Assembly: GCA_002391185.1 (NCBI GenBank)
Contig: DGRY01000051.1
Location: 341-13,206 of the forward strand
Source of the DNA: Prevotella sp. UBA4376
GTDB lineage: Bacteria > Bacteroidota > Bacteroidia > Bacteroidales > Bacteroidaceae
DNA length: 12,866 bases
Direction of reading: 5' to 3'
Positions 1 through 6,693 of this stretch are shown here, piece by piece. The translations under genes and the position numbers were made by a program. Positions within the stretch are counted from its first letter, which is position 1. Every line of letters begins with the position of its first letter. Below the pieces are notes generated by a model. It did not search any database. It was not told where the DNA came from and saw only the letters and a list, made by a program, of their open reading frames with translations.

Positions 1-14
1 TAATTCCCAATTAA

Positions 15-1091
15 CTATAGTTTTCCTTTAGTTGAAGGTAGTTCGAAGTGATAGATGTCTCTGCGAACGGCCATTTTGAGCGAGCGAGCAAGAGCTTTGA
101 ATATGCCTTCTATCTTGTGGTGTTCGTTGGTGCCTTCTGCCTTTATGTTGAGATTCATCTTTGAAGAGTCGCTTAGACTCTTAAAGAAATGAAGGAACAT
201 CTCGGTTGGCATTTCGCCTATTTTCTCACGATTGAATTCGGCGTTCCATACAAGCCATGGACGACCTCCGAAATCGAGTGCTACTTGACAGAGACAATCG
301 TCCATAGGCAAGCAGTATCCGTAGCGTTCAATACCGCGTTTGTTGCCTAATGCTTCAAGAATGCATTCTCCAAGGGCTATACCTGTGTCCTCGATTGTGT
401 GATGTTCGTCCACTTCAAGATCGCCCTTTGTGTGAATGGTGAGGTCCATCATGCCATGTTTGCCTATCTGCTCGAGCATGTGGTCAAAGAAGCCAAGGCC
501 GGTAGAGATATCACATTTGCCAGTGCCGTCAAGGTTTAGCTTCACGTAAACATCAGTTTCCTTTGTTACTCGGTGAATCTCTGATATGCGCTCACCTGCA
601 AAGAGTATTTCGGCAATCTTATCCCATGTCATTCCGTCTTTGCCGAGAATGAGAGCTTTGCATCCAAGTTTTTCTGCTAGTTGGGCATCGGTTTCTCGGT
701 CGCCAATCACATAGCTTCCTGCTATATCATAAGCTGGGTTGTCAATGTATTCCTTCAGCATGCCTGTTCCTGGCTTGCGCATAGGGGAGTTGTCTTCAGG
801 GAAATGACGGTCTATAAGTTGGTCGTCGAATTCTATTCCTTCGCCTTTTAGGCTTTGTAGGATAAAGTTGTGTACAGGCCAGAATGTATCTTCTGGGAAA
901 GAGCTGGTGCCAAGTCCATCCTGATTACTTACCATTACGAATTTGAAGTCGAGATTATTGCGGATGAAGGCTAAATTATGGAACATTCCTTCGATGAATT
1001 TCAGTTTGTCAAATGAATCAATCTGCTCGTCTTCGGGTTCTTCGATAAGTGTGCCGTCGCGATCAATAAAGAGTATTTTTTGTGGTTTCAT
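15..1091 (-). CDS. hisB: Bifunctional histidinol-phosphatase / imidazoleglycerol-phosphate dehydratase
   Basis: This cytoplasmic enzyme catalyses two steps of histidine biosynthesis: dehydration of imidazole-glycerol phosphate and dephosphorylation of histidinol phosphate. The 358-residue protein has the fused architecture. An N-terminal HAD phosphatase (about 1-165) shows the nucleophile motif DRDGT (D10, D12), SNQDG (S55), RKPGTGM (K106) and GDRETD (D131). The C-terminal dehydratase (about 170-358) carries the metal-binding His motifs GFFDHML (H204), DEHHTIED (230-231) and NEHHKIEG (324-325). There is no cysteine before C144, so the Zn-binding Cys loop of the E. coli phosphatase domain is absent. 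The start is 20 bases after the stop of the upstream membrane-protein gene, so the two are probably co-transcribed. No other his gene is in the window. Identity is near certain; retention of phosphatase activity is inferred from the intact HAD motifs. Confidence 0.96.
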   Translation of the reverse strand: MKPQKILFIDRDGTLIEEPEDEQIDSFDKLKFIEGMFHNLAFIRNNLDFKFVMVSNQDGLGTSSFPEDTFWPVHNFILQSLKGEGIEFDDQLIDRHFPEDNSPMRKPGTGMLKEYIDNPAYDIAGSYVIGDRETDAQLAEKLGCKALILGKDGMTWDKIAEILFAGERISEIHRVTKETDVYVKLNLDGTGKCDISTGLGFFDHMLEQIGKHGMMDLTIHTKGDLEVDEHHTIEDTGIALGECILEALGNKRGIERYGYCLPMDDCLCQVALDFGGRPWLVWNAEFNREKIGEMPTEMFLHFFKSLSDSSKMNLNIKAEGTNEHHKIEGIFKALARSLKMAVRRDIYHFELPSTKGKL

Positions 1092-1111
1092 CTCTATGTG
1101 TCTCTATTGTT

Positions 1112-1975
1112 TTAATTGTTTTCTTTAAATTCGATGTCACTCTCGAGTAAGGTGTTCTTTCGTGCTTCTTTCTCTCTATCAGTTGTTTCTATAGAACCAT
1201 ACATATAGTATTGAACTATGAAATTCCACACGAAGAGGTAGTTTAAAAGGAATATGGTGAAAAATGATGTGGCAACAAGCAGAATGAAGAAGTAGCCTGG
1301 GGCTCCGTTGGGGTCACCGGCAAGCATACCTACCTGATTGAATGCTTGTGCAAACATCACAATCATTAGTGGTATCATCACAATAGAACATATTGCTGTG
1401 ATTATGATTCCTGTTAGTAGGGCTGTTATGAAGATAAATCCAAAATGACGCCATCCTTGTGCATAATCCTTCATGAACAGGTCGTGAAGGGTGCGACTCT
1501 TGTCTGCTATGAATTTTGTTTGGGCAAATGTCAATGGGAAAGCACATATAAAGAACAATATTGTGACTATTGAAAATACGAGTATGTTGTTTCCCGAAAA
1601 AGCATTGAATATATATAGTAGCACCAAAACAACGGAAAAAATCTGAAGGGTAAGACTGCGCTTAAAGTTAGTTTTTCTTCCGTGGTTGTTAAGCAAAGAG
1701 TAGAGTTCTCCTAACAACCACGAAGCTGCAGCCATACTTATTATGGTTGCAAGAAAAACAATAATAGCTGTTATTGTTGGATTGTTGCTTCCTAACTCGT
1801 GGATGTCTTTGTCAGGGAGTCTGAAAAGGATTGATATGACACCCATGGCAGATGACAAGGAAATTGGCATCCATGTGTGGCGTAAGATAGTCTTGAAATT
1901 TGTGTTCACCATCCTATAGGCATCCCGAAGGCATCCCGAATAGCTGCGAGTTTTGTATAAATCAGTATTTTCCAT
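1112..1975 (-). CDS. Conserved six-helix integral membrane protein, function unknown
   Basis: I do not recognise a function. The 287-residue protein begins MENTDLYKTR and has about six hydrophobic stretches (roughly 34-52, 67-91, 109-125, 130-150, 178-210 and 228-255), then a charged C-terminal tail ending EFKENN. No catalytic motif or signal peptide is visible. The reading frame stays open up to a Met at 2050, inside the methyltransferase gene. I chose the ATG at 1973-1975 because it lies 22 bases past that gene's stop, has an A-rich leader typical of Bacteroidetes, and avoids a 53-base overlap. The gene sits between the RNA methyltransferase and hisB and is probably co-transcribed with both. 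My recollection is that proteins of this kind in this phylum are sometimes labelled beta-carotene 15,15'-monooxygenase; nothing in the sequence supports that enzyme. Confidence 0.85.
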   Translation of the reverse strand: MENTDLYKTRSYSGCLRDAYRMVNTNFKTILRHTWMPISLSSAMGVISILFRLPDKDIHELGSNNPTITAIIVFLATIISMAAASWLLGELYSLLNNHGRKTNFKRSLTLQIFSVVLVLLYIFNAFSGNNILVFSIVTILFFICAFPLTFAQTKFIADKSRTLHDLFMKDYAQGWRHFGFIFITALLTGIIITAICSIVMIPLMIVMFAQAFNQVGMLAGDPNGAPGYFFILLVATSFFTIFLLNYLFVWNFIVQYYMYGSIETTDREKEARKNTLLESDIEFKENN

Positions 1976-1997
1976 TTTTGTTGTGTGATTTTTTCTT

Positions 1998-2750
1998 TTA
2001 TTTTGGACGACGGAATTCGGCACATGTGATTGCTGTTGCAATGGCCACATTAAGACTTTCGGCTGTGTCGCGTCCTTCTGGATAGTTAGGTATCAAAATA
2101 CGATGGTTCACCATTCTACGTATCTCTGGCGAAATGCCATTTCCCTCGTTTCCCATGACTATGATGCCGTTTTGTGAAAGTGTGTCCTTATAAATATTGT
2201 TGCCATCGAGTAGGGTGCCATAAACAGGCACGTCGTTTTTCTGCGAACCTATGTAAGTTTGCAAGTCGGTATAGTGCAAGGTTACTCGGGCTATACTTCC
2301 CATTGTAGCTTGTACCACTTTGGGATTGTACACATCGGCTGTTGTTTGTGAACAGACAATATGAGAAATACCAAACCAGTCGGCTATGCGAATGATGGTT
2401 CCAAGATTGCCGGGATCCTGAACTCCGTCAAGTGCAAGTATAAGCTCCTTGCTTGCATTTGGAAGAATTTCTTCGTTGTCGTTAATAGGGAAGAGTGCTA
2501 CTACATCCTGTGGGTGCTGCAGAAAGCTAACCTTTCGCAACTCATCGCCAGTAACGCTACATACTTCAACAGAACTGTCGAAATGCTTAGATGAAAGCCA
2601 AGAATCAAGTGCGACCACAAGTCGGGGAGTGGACTTTTTTATAAGATCGCCCACAACCTTTGGTCCTTCGGCAACAAAGAGTTGTTGCTGCACACGTTGT
2701 TTTTTGTGCTCCAATTGGTGAATGAATTTTATTTTCGCCTTACTTATCAT
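1998..2750 (-). CDS. TrmH/SpoU-family RNA 2'-O-methyltransferase
   Basis: This is probably an SAM-dependent ribose methyltransferase acting on tRNA or rRNA in the cytoplasm. The 250-residue protein has an N-terminal substrate-binding part (about 1-95, with FVAEGPKVV at 25-33) followed by a SPOUT trefoil-knot domain. That domain shows motif 1 DPGNLGTIIR (112-121; N115 and catalytic-type R121), motif 2 VMGNEGNGIS (198-207) and motif 3 AESLNVAIA (230-238). These are the three hallmark SpoU motifs, and the length is normal for the family. The exact target nucleoside cannot be told from sequence; RlmB or another 23S rRNA methylase is possible. The gene is divergent from tamL, and a TAnnTTTG box lies about 20 bases upstream of its ATG. 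It is the first gene of the run that continues through the membrane protein to hisB. Confidence 0.93.
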   Translation of the reverse strand: MISKAKIKFIHQLEHKKQRVQQQLFVAEGPKVVGDLIKKSTPRLVVALDSWLSSKHFDSSVEVCSVTGDELRKVSFLQHPQDVVALFPINDNEEILPNASKELILALDGVQDPGNLGTIIRIADWFGISHIVCSQTTADVYNPKVVQATMGSIARVTLHYTDLQTYIGSQKNDVPVYGTLLDGNNIYKDTLSQNGIIVMGNEGNGISPEIRRMVNHRILIPNYPEGRDTAESLNVAIATAITCAEFRRPK

Positions 2751-2770
2751 TCCTTGTTAGTTTATATATG

Positions 2771-2778
2771 CAAAAGTA
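2771..2778 (-). promoter_or_regulatory. Probable -7 promoter box for the RNA methyltransferase run
   Basis: On the minus strand this reads TACTTTTG, a perfect match to the Bacteroidetes -7 consensus TAnnTTTG. It lies 20 bases before the ATG at 2750, which would leave a leader of roughly 12-15 bases. No convincing TTG element is seen at -33, so this is a moderate call. Confidence 0.55.
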
Positions 2779-2822
2779 ATAATTAATATTGAAAATAAAA
2801 GTAAGATATCAGAAATTTAAAC

Positions 2823-2830
2823 TATCTTTG
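2823..2830 (+). promoter_or_regulatory. Probable -7 promoter box for tamL
   Basis: TATCTTTG matches the Bacteroidetes -7 consensus TAnnTTTG exactly and lies 31 bases before the tamL ATG at 2862. No good -33 TTG is visible at the expected spacing. The box is directly followed by an inverted repeat that would cover the transcription start. Confidence 0.6.
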
Positions 2831-2831
2831 C

Positions 2832-2852
2832 ATCAGCAACCCAATTGCTGAT
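2832..2852. repeat. Inverted repeat at the tamL transcription start
   Basis: ATCAGCAA (2832-2839) and TTGCTGAT (2845-2852) are perfect 8-bp inverted arms separated by CCCAA. ACTATC (2821-2826) and GATAGT further extend the symmetry, with the second copy overlapping the right arm. The element starts one base past the -7 box, so it could be an operator or a hairpin at the start of the tamL leader. The function is inferred only from position. Confidence 0.5.
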
Positions 2853-2861
2853 AGTTTGAAA

Positions 2862-5081
2862 ATGAAATTAAATAGGAATATTATTATATATTTGTTTCTT
2901 GCTTCGTGCGTTTTAGCTTCATGTAGCGCATCAAAGTTTGTTGAGGATGGACACTACATCCTCAAAAGTGTAGAAGTGAAAACAGATTCTAAAGAATTAG
3001 ATCCGAGTACCCTGAAAGATTATATTCGTCAAAAGGCAAATTCCAAATGGTTTTCTCTCTTCAAGATACCTCTTGGTACGTATGCTTTGGCGGGTACGGA
3101 TACTACAAAATGGATTAACAAAACTTTGAAAAGTATTGGTGAAAAGCCTGTTATATACGATACCGTTCAAGCAAATCTGTCGTGCGTAGATTTAAAGAAT
3201 GCCATGCAAAACATGGGCTACATTCATTCGTCGGTAAACTTAGAAACAAAGGTGAGAGGGAAAGGTATCAAGGCGATTTATCACCTTAATCCTGGTATTC
3301 CGTATTATATCGACAACATACGTTACAATATAGAGGATTCAGCTGTAGCAAAGCTGTTGAATATTGGAGGAAAAGGTGATACTTTTGTCCCACAACTTAG
3401 AAAGGGAAGCCGATTTACTGTTGATGCGTTGGATTTAGAACGCAAAAGAATTACAAGTTATCTGCTTGAACGAGGGTTTTATCGCTTCCACAAGGATTAC
3501 ATACAGTTTAGTGCCGATTCATCTGTATATGATAATAAGATAAATATCGTACTGAACCTTTATAAATATCGCGCAAGCAGTTCTTCGCCGGCAACAGAAC
3601 ATCCGCGTTACACTATCAGGCGCATAAAATATATTGGCGGAGAATCTTCAGGCATTCCTTTTAGAAAGAAGGTTCTTGAAAATGCAACGGTTTTTGAGGA
3701 AGGACAGTATTTTAACAACAAAGCGCTTCAGCAAACCTATAACAAGTTTGCACGTCTTGGGGCTATCAGATATACAAATATTACATTCGCCGAAGTACCA
3801 AACAGCAATCTTCTTGATTGCAATATTCAAGTGAGCACCAACAAGCCCAACATGCTTTCCTTTCAGCCAGAAGGAACTAACACGGCTGGAGATTTGGGCG
3901 CTGCAGCCACTCTTACATACGAAAACCGTAATCTCTTTCGTGGCTCAGAATTGCTTAGCATTCAATTGCGTGGAGCGTTTGAAGCAATTAAAGGACTTGA
4001 AGGCTACCAGAATCAAGACTATGTGGAATATAATATAGAAGGAAAGCTGCAATTCCCAAGATTTCTTGCCCCATTGCTTTCACGAGCTTTTGTTCGCAGG
4101 AGTAATGCCACATCAGAGCTTTCTGCAGGATACAATATGCAGAACCGACCCGAATTTCATCGTAGAGTGTTTTCGGCTGCTTGGCGATATAGATGGAGCG
4201 ACGTGGGGCATCATCTGAATTTCCGTCTCGATCTGCTTGATATGAACTATGTCTATATGCCTTGGATAAGTGAAACATTCAAGCATGATTATCTTGATAG
4301 CGAAAACAATAGGAACGCTATTCTTAGGTATAATTATGAGGACCTGTTCATAATGAAAATAGGTTTCGGAATGTCATATAACACCAGTTCTGATGCTCTA
4401 AAGGCAAATGTGGAAACATCAGGCAACATACTTAATAGCTTGGCGCATGGAATGGGATTTCATAGAAATTCCAACGGGCAATATACTTTTCTGAATATCG
4501 CATACGCACAATATGTGAAGTTTGATTTCGACTACACACATCTGTTTCAGTTTGATTCCAATAACTCATTGGCTACTCATGTTGGTTTTGGAGTTGCATG
4601 GCCATACGGAAATAGTACAATTCTTCCTTTTGAAAAGCGCTATTTCTCAGGTGGAGCTAATAGTGTGAGAGGATGGAGTGTAAGAGGGCTTGGACCTGGT
4701 AGCTTCAGAGGTACTGATGGACGTATAGATTTCATTAATCAAACGGGTGATATGAAGCTCGATATGAATATGGAATATAGAACAAAGCTGTTTTGGAAAT
4801 TTGATGGAGCTGCGTTTATTGATGCAGGAAACATCTGGACGTTGCGTAATTATGCAGAGCAACCAGGTGGACAATTCAAACTTAATGAGTTCTATAAGCA
4901 GATAGCAGTTTCGTATGGCCTTGGATTGAGACTTAACTTTGACTACTTCATCCTGCGTTTTGATATGGGTATGAAAGCCATTAATCCTGCATACGAAACA
5001 GATGAAGAACATTGGGCTATAGTTAATCCAAAATTGAGTCGTGACTTCACGTTCCATTTTGCTGTAGGATTGCCATTTTAG
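2862..5081 (+). CDS. tamL: TamL-type Omp85 outer-membrane assembly lipoprotein
   Basis: This is a BamA/TamA-superfamily beta-barrel expected to help insert proteins into the outer membrane; in Bacteroidota the TamA counterpart is a lipoprotein, TamL. The 739-residue protein starts with a lipoprotein signal and lipobox LASC (C21). It continues with an N-terminal region of POTRA-like repeats, the last at about 248-325 (YTIRRIKYIGG onward). A C-terminal barrel follows (about 345-739) with the Omp85 loop motif SVRGW (R603-G604) and a terminal phenylalanine (GLPF) as in a beta-signal. The frame also has an in-frame TTG at 2856; I prefer the ATG at 2862 because it directly begins MKLNRN and the hydrophobic signal. 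No tamB-like partner lies in the window. A strong hairpin terminator follows the stop by about 30 bases. Confidence 0.92.
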   Translation: MKLNRNIIIYLFLASCVLASCSASKFVEDGHYILKSVEVKTDSKELDPSTLKDYIRQKANSKWFSLFKIPLGTYALAGTDTTKWINKTLKSIGEKPVIYDTVQANLSCVDLKNAMQNMGYIHSSVNLETKVRGKGIKAIYHLNPGIPYYIDNIRYNIEDSAVAKLLNIGGKGDTFVPQLRKGSRFTVDALDLERKRITSYLLERGFYRFHKDYIQFSADSSVYDNKINIVLNLYKYRASSSSPATEHPRYTIRRIKYIGGESSGIPFRKKVLENATVFEEGQYFNNKALQQTYNKFARLGAIRYTNITFAEVPNSNLLDCNIQVSTNKPNMLSFQPEGTNTAGDLGAAATLTYENRNLFRGSELLSIQLRGAFEAIKGLEGYQNQDYVEYNIEGKLQFPRFLAPLLSRAFVRRSNATSELSAGYNMQNRPEFHRRVFSAAWRYRWSDVGHHLNFRLDLLDMNYVYMPWISETFKHDYLDSENNRNAILRYNYEDLFIMKIGFGMSYNTSSDALKANVETSGNILNSLAHGMGFHRNSNGQYTFLNIAYAQYVKFDFDYTHLFQFDSNNSLATHVGFGVAWPYGNSTILPFEKRYFSGGANSVRGWSVRGLGPGSFRGTDGRIDFINQTGDMKLDMNMEYRTKLFWKFDGAAFIDAGNIWTLRNYAEQPGGQFKLNEFYKQIAVSYGLGLRLNFDYFILRFDMGMKAINPAYETDEEHWAIVNPKLSRDFTFHFAVGLPF

Positions 5082-5108
5082 ATTAGCGTTTTGCTAAATG
5101 ATAAAGCA

Positions 5109-5145
5109 AAAAGCCCCTTGCAGACGAAAACTGCAAGGGGCTTTT
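5109..5145 (+). terminator. Strong intrinsic terminator after tamL, probably bidirectional
   Basis: A perfect 15-bp stem (5109-5123 pairs with 5131-5145) containing the core GCCCCTTGCAG closes a 7-base loop ACGAAAA. The T-run at 5142-5145 follows on the plus strand. On the minus strand the A-run at 5108-5112 gives a T-run, so the element could also stop the convergent hydrolase gene. Confidence 0.92.
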
Positions 5146-5159
5146 CTCTATTCCTTAAA

Positions 5160-5240
5160 TTCTGAAAATTCCGATTATTCTGAATGTTCCGATTATTCCG
5201 ATAATTCTGAATGTTCCGATAATTCAGAAAATTCCGATAA
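5160..5240. repeat. Nine tandem copies of a 9-bp unit
   Basis: Nine uninterrupted 9-bp units each begin with TTC. There are two types: TTCCGATTA or TTCCGATAA (type A) and TTCTGAATG, TTCTGAAAA or TTCAGAAAA (type B). The order is B A B A A B A B A, ending at GGGACAAA. Type B contains the palindrome TTCnGAA. The array is not coding: type B units beginning TTC TGA put stops in the unit frame. It lies in the convergent gap between tamL and the hydrolase gene, after the terminator. Function is unknown; such an array could change length by slippage. Confidence 0.9.
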
Positions 5241-5272
5241 GGGACAAAAATAAAATAAGGCGTTATTTGTTT

Positions 5273-5334
5273 AGCGCTTTGCGCTTCTCTTTATCATCTA
5301 TAATTTGTCATTTATCATTTAGCGGCTTTGCCGC
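5273..5334. repeat. Hairpin-flanked AT-rich repeat element overlapping the hydrolase 3' end
   Basis: Two short GC hairpins with identical TTT loops bound this element: AGCGC-TTT-GCGCT (5273-5285) and GCGGC-TTT-GCCGC (5322-5334). Between them is an AT-rich stretch with TTTATCAT twice (5290-5297, 5311-5318) and a similar TTGTCAT. Read on the minus strand, each hairpin is followed by CTAAA. The second hairpin and part of the AT-rich stretch encode the last residues and stop of the hydrolase gene. It resembles a dispersed intergenic repeat; this cannot be confirmed from one copy. Confidence 0.6.
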
Positions 5335-6135
5335 GCATAAACTATATGGTCCACTTGGAATCTTGCGTCTTAAAACTTCAACATTAAAGTCCTTTCCCAC
5401 AACCAAACCATAGGAGCGTAATACTTGTTCTATAGTTTTTTCGGCAAGGACTGGGTGGTTATTCTCCTCGCTCAAATGGCATAACCAAACATGTTTCAAA
5501 GCAGGAGATGCGTTTTCGGCAATAGCAATAGCACATTCTTTGTTGCTTAGATGACCATTTGGTCCAGATATTCGTACCTTAAGGTGTTGAGGATAAGGAC
5601 CATGTGCAAGCATTTCGTCATCGTGGTTGGCTTCTATTACGAGATAGTTTGCTTCGCCAATGAATTCTTTCATTTCATCTGTAACATGACCAATATCAGT
5701 CATTAATACAAAAACAACACCTTCACATTCTATTTTATATCCCACATTGTCCAAACTGTCATGAGGAACGCCAAAAGGTGTAACCACAAATTCTCCAATC
5801 TTGGTAGTAGTATTCTTCTCAACAAACTTAACATTTGAAGGATTTACTTTCTTTCTTACGCTAAGGTTGTTGTTAATACCTTCGTGTACCTTGCTTGTTG
5901 AATACACAGGCAAGGTCATATCGGTACTTAAACTTCCAATGGATTTCACATGGTCGGCATGATCATGCGTAATAAGCAGATGACGAATATCTGTTAGCTT
6001 GATGCCATAGTTCTTTAAATGTTTTTTAAGAGTACGAATACCTATTCCTACGTCTATCATCAGACTATCGGTGTCAGTATATATATAGTAACAGTTTCCA
6101 CTACTGCCACTTCCAAAAGAGATAAATCTCAGCAT
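5308..6135 (-). CDS. WalJ/YycJ-like metallo-beta-lactamase-fold hydrolase
   Basis: This is a cytoplasmic metal-dependent hydrolase of the YycJ/WalJ group, whose relatives are nucleases or phosphodiesterases. The 275-residue protein begins MLRFISFGSGSSGNCYY, the group's usual opening. It has the metal motif THDHADH (H57, H59, D61, H62), further ligand candidates H125 and D147 (TDIGH), then EANHD, GHLSNKE (H195) and CHLSEENN (H220). Upstream in-frame Met codons at 6186 and 6180 would add 17 or 15 residues. I chose the ATG at 6133-6135 because the family starts there and because a well-formed promoter lies between it and those codons. The last residues (AAKPLNDK) and the stop come from a hairpin repeat element, so the C-terminal tail is probably lineage-specific. 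The gene stands alone and is convergent with tamL. The substrate is unknown. Confidence 0.92.
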   Translation of the reverse strand: MLRFISFGSGSSGNCYYIYTDTDSLMIDVGIGIRTLKKHLKNYGIKLTDIRHLLITHDHADHVKSIGSLSTDMTLPVYSTSKVHEGINNNLSVRKKVNPSNVKFVEKNTTTKIGEFVVTPFGVPHDSLDNVGYKIECEGVVFVLMTDIGHVTDEMKEFIGEANYLVIEANHDDEMLAHGPYPQHLKVRISGPNGHLSNKECAIAIAENASPALKHVWLCHLSEENNHPVLAEKTIEQVLRSYGLVVGKDFNVEVLRRKIPSGPYSLCAAKPLNDK

Positions 6136-6155
6136 TATAGTTCTTACTTTTTCTA

Positions 6156-6186
6156 CAAAATTATTAAAATCTAATGACATATCCAA
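6156..6186 (-). promoter_or_regulatory. Promoter of the metallo-hydrolase gene
   Basis: On the minus strand TAATTTTG (6156-6163) matches the Bacteroidetes -7 box TAnnTTTG. A TTG (6184-6186, within TTTGG) lies 20 bases upstream, the spacing expected for the -33 element. Transcription would start about 10-15 bases before the ATG at 6135, which argues against the upstream Met codons. Confidence 0.65.
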
Positions 6187-6196
6187 ATTAATTCAT

Positions 6197-6204
6197 TACC
6201 TTTG
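6197..6204 (+). promoter_or_regulatory. Probable -7 box of the sensor operon promoter
   Basis: TACCTTTG matches TAnnTTTG and lies 21 bases before the ATG at 6226. Its upstream half must overlap the divergent hydrolase promoter on the other strand. A TTG at -33 is not seen, so the promoter may be weak or need an activator. Confidence 0.6.
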
Positions 6205-6225
6205 TCGTAATTTAATGAAAATAAT

Positions 6226-6693
6226 ATGTTTTTTAAATCAGCCAAATATGGTTTTATAGCCTTTATAGTCTGCTTCTTTATGCTTCCGTTTGCTACATCA
6301 TGCAATCACGAAGGTAGTGAAGATCAATTGAATGTAACAATAGATTCTTTTTCTACCAGCTATTTCAACTGGCATTTTAAAGAGGCTTTGCCTTATGTAA
6401 CGGATGATTCTCACAAGTGGCTTCGTTATGCTGCGAGTCAAGTTCATCAGGCTGATATTGATATTCTGCGCAATCAGGAACAGGGAGCTACATACGAGAT
6501 AGGGGATATTGAGTTTGTTGACGATTCGGTTGCTTACGTGCTTGTTAATGTAAATAACTTCTTGAGTATTGATACGATAGGCACAGAAGGGCATATTGTA
6601 GAACAGGCAACTTTCCGTCTCAAAGCTGTATATGATAACAATAATTGGAAAATAAAACTTAATTGTCTTCCAAGAATGAATGTTTTGGAATAA
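6226..6693 (+). CDS. Small NTF2-like lipoprotein, first gene of the sensor operon
   Basis: I do not recognise a specific function. The 155-residue protein has a hydrophobic signal sequence ending in a lipobox-like ATSC (C26), so it should be a lipid-anchored envelope protein. The mature part has the outline of an NTF2/DUF4878-like fold: an alpha-helical start (SFSTSYFNWHFKEALPYV), then strands YEIGDIEFVDDSVAYVLVNV, and a closing FRLKAVYDNNNWKIKL. Proteins of this fold often bind small ligands or act as accessory subunits. Its last 14 bases overlap the start of the sensor kinase gene in another frame, so translation of the two is probably coupled. That makes it a candidate ligand-binding or regulatory partner of the kinase. 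The fold call is by eye. Confidence 0.85.
   Translation: MFFKSAKYGFIAFIVCFFMLPFATSCNHEGSEDQLNVTIDSFSTSYFNWHFKEALPYVTDDSHKWLRYAASQVHQADIDILRNQEQGATYEIGDIEFVDDSVAYVLVNVNNFLSIDTIGTEGHIVEQATFRLKAVYDNNNWKIKLNCLPRMNVLE

Noticed and set aside
1112..1975. Beta-carotene 15,15'-monooxygenase
   Set aside because: This is a label I recall for such membrane proteins, but no His iron ligands or dioxygenase motifs are present.
1976..2050. Longer start for the six-helix membrane protein (Met at 2050)
   Set aside because: It would overlap the methyltransferase by 53 bases and add a hydrophilic, unfamily-like leader; the ATG at 1975 has a clean leader.
4647..5057. 136-codon open frame on the minus strand inside tamL
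   Set aside because: It lies wholly within the coding barrel region of tamL, which has convincing motifs in the plus frame, and has no promoter or recognisable domain.
5160..5240. CRISPR array
   Set aside because: Units are 9 bp and contiguous with no spacers, and no cas gene is nearby.
6136..6186. Longer start for the metallo-hydrolase (Met at 6186 or 6180)
   Set aside because: The family opens at MLRFISFGSGSSGN, and a good promoter lies downstream of these Met codons, so they would not be in the transcript.
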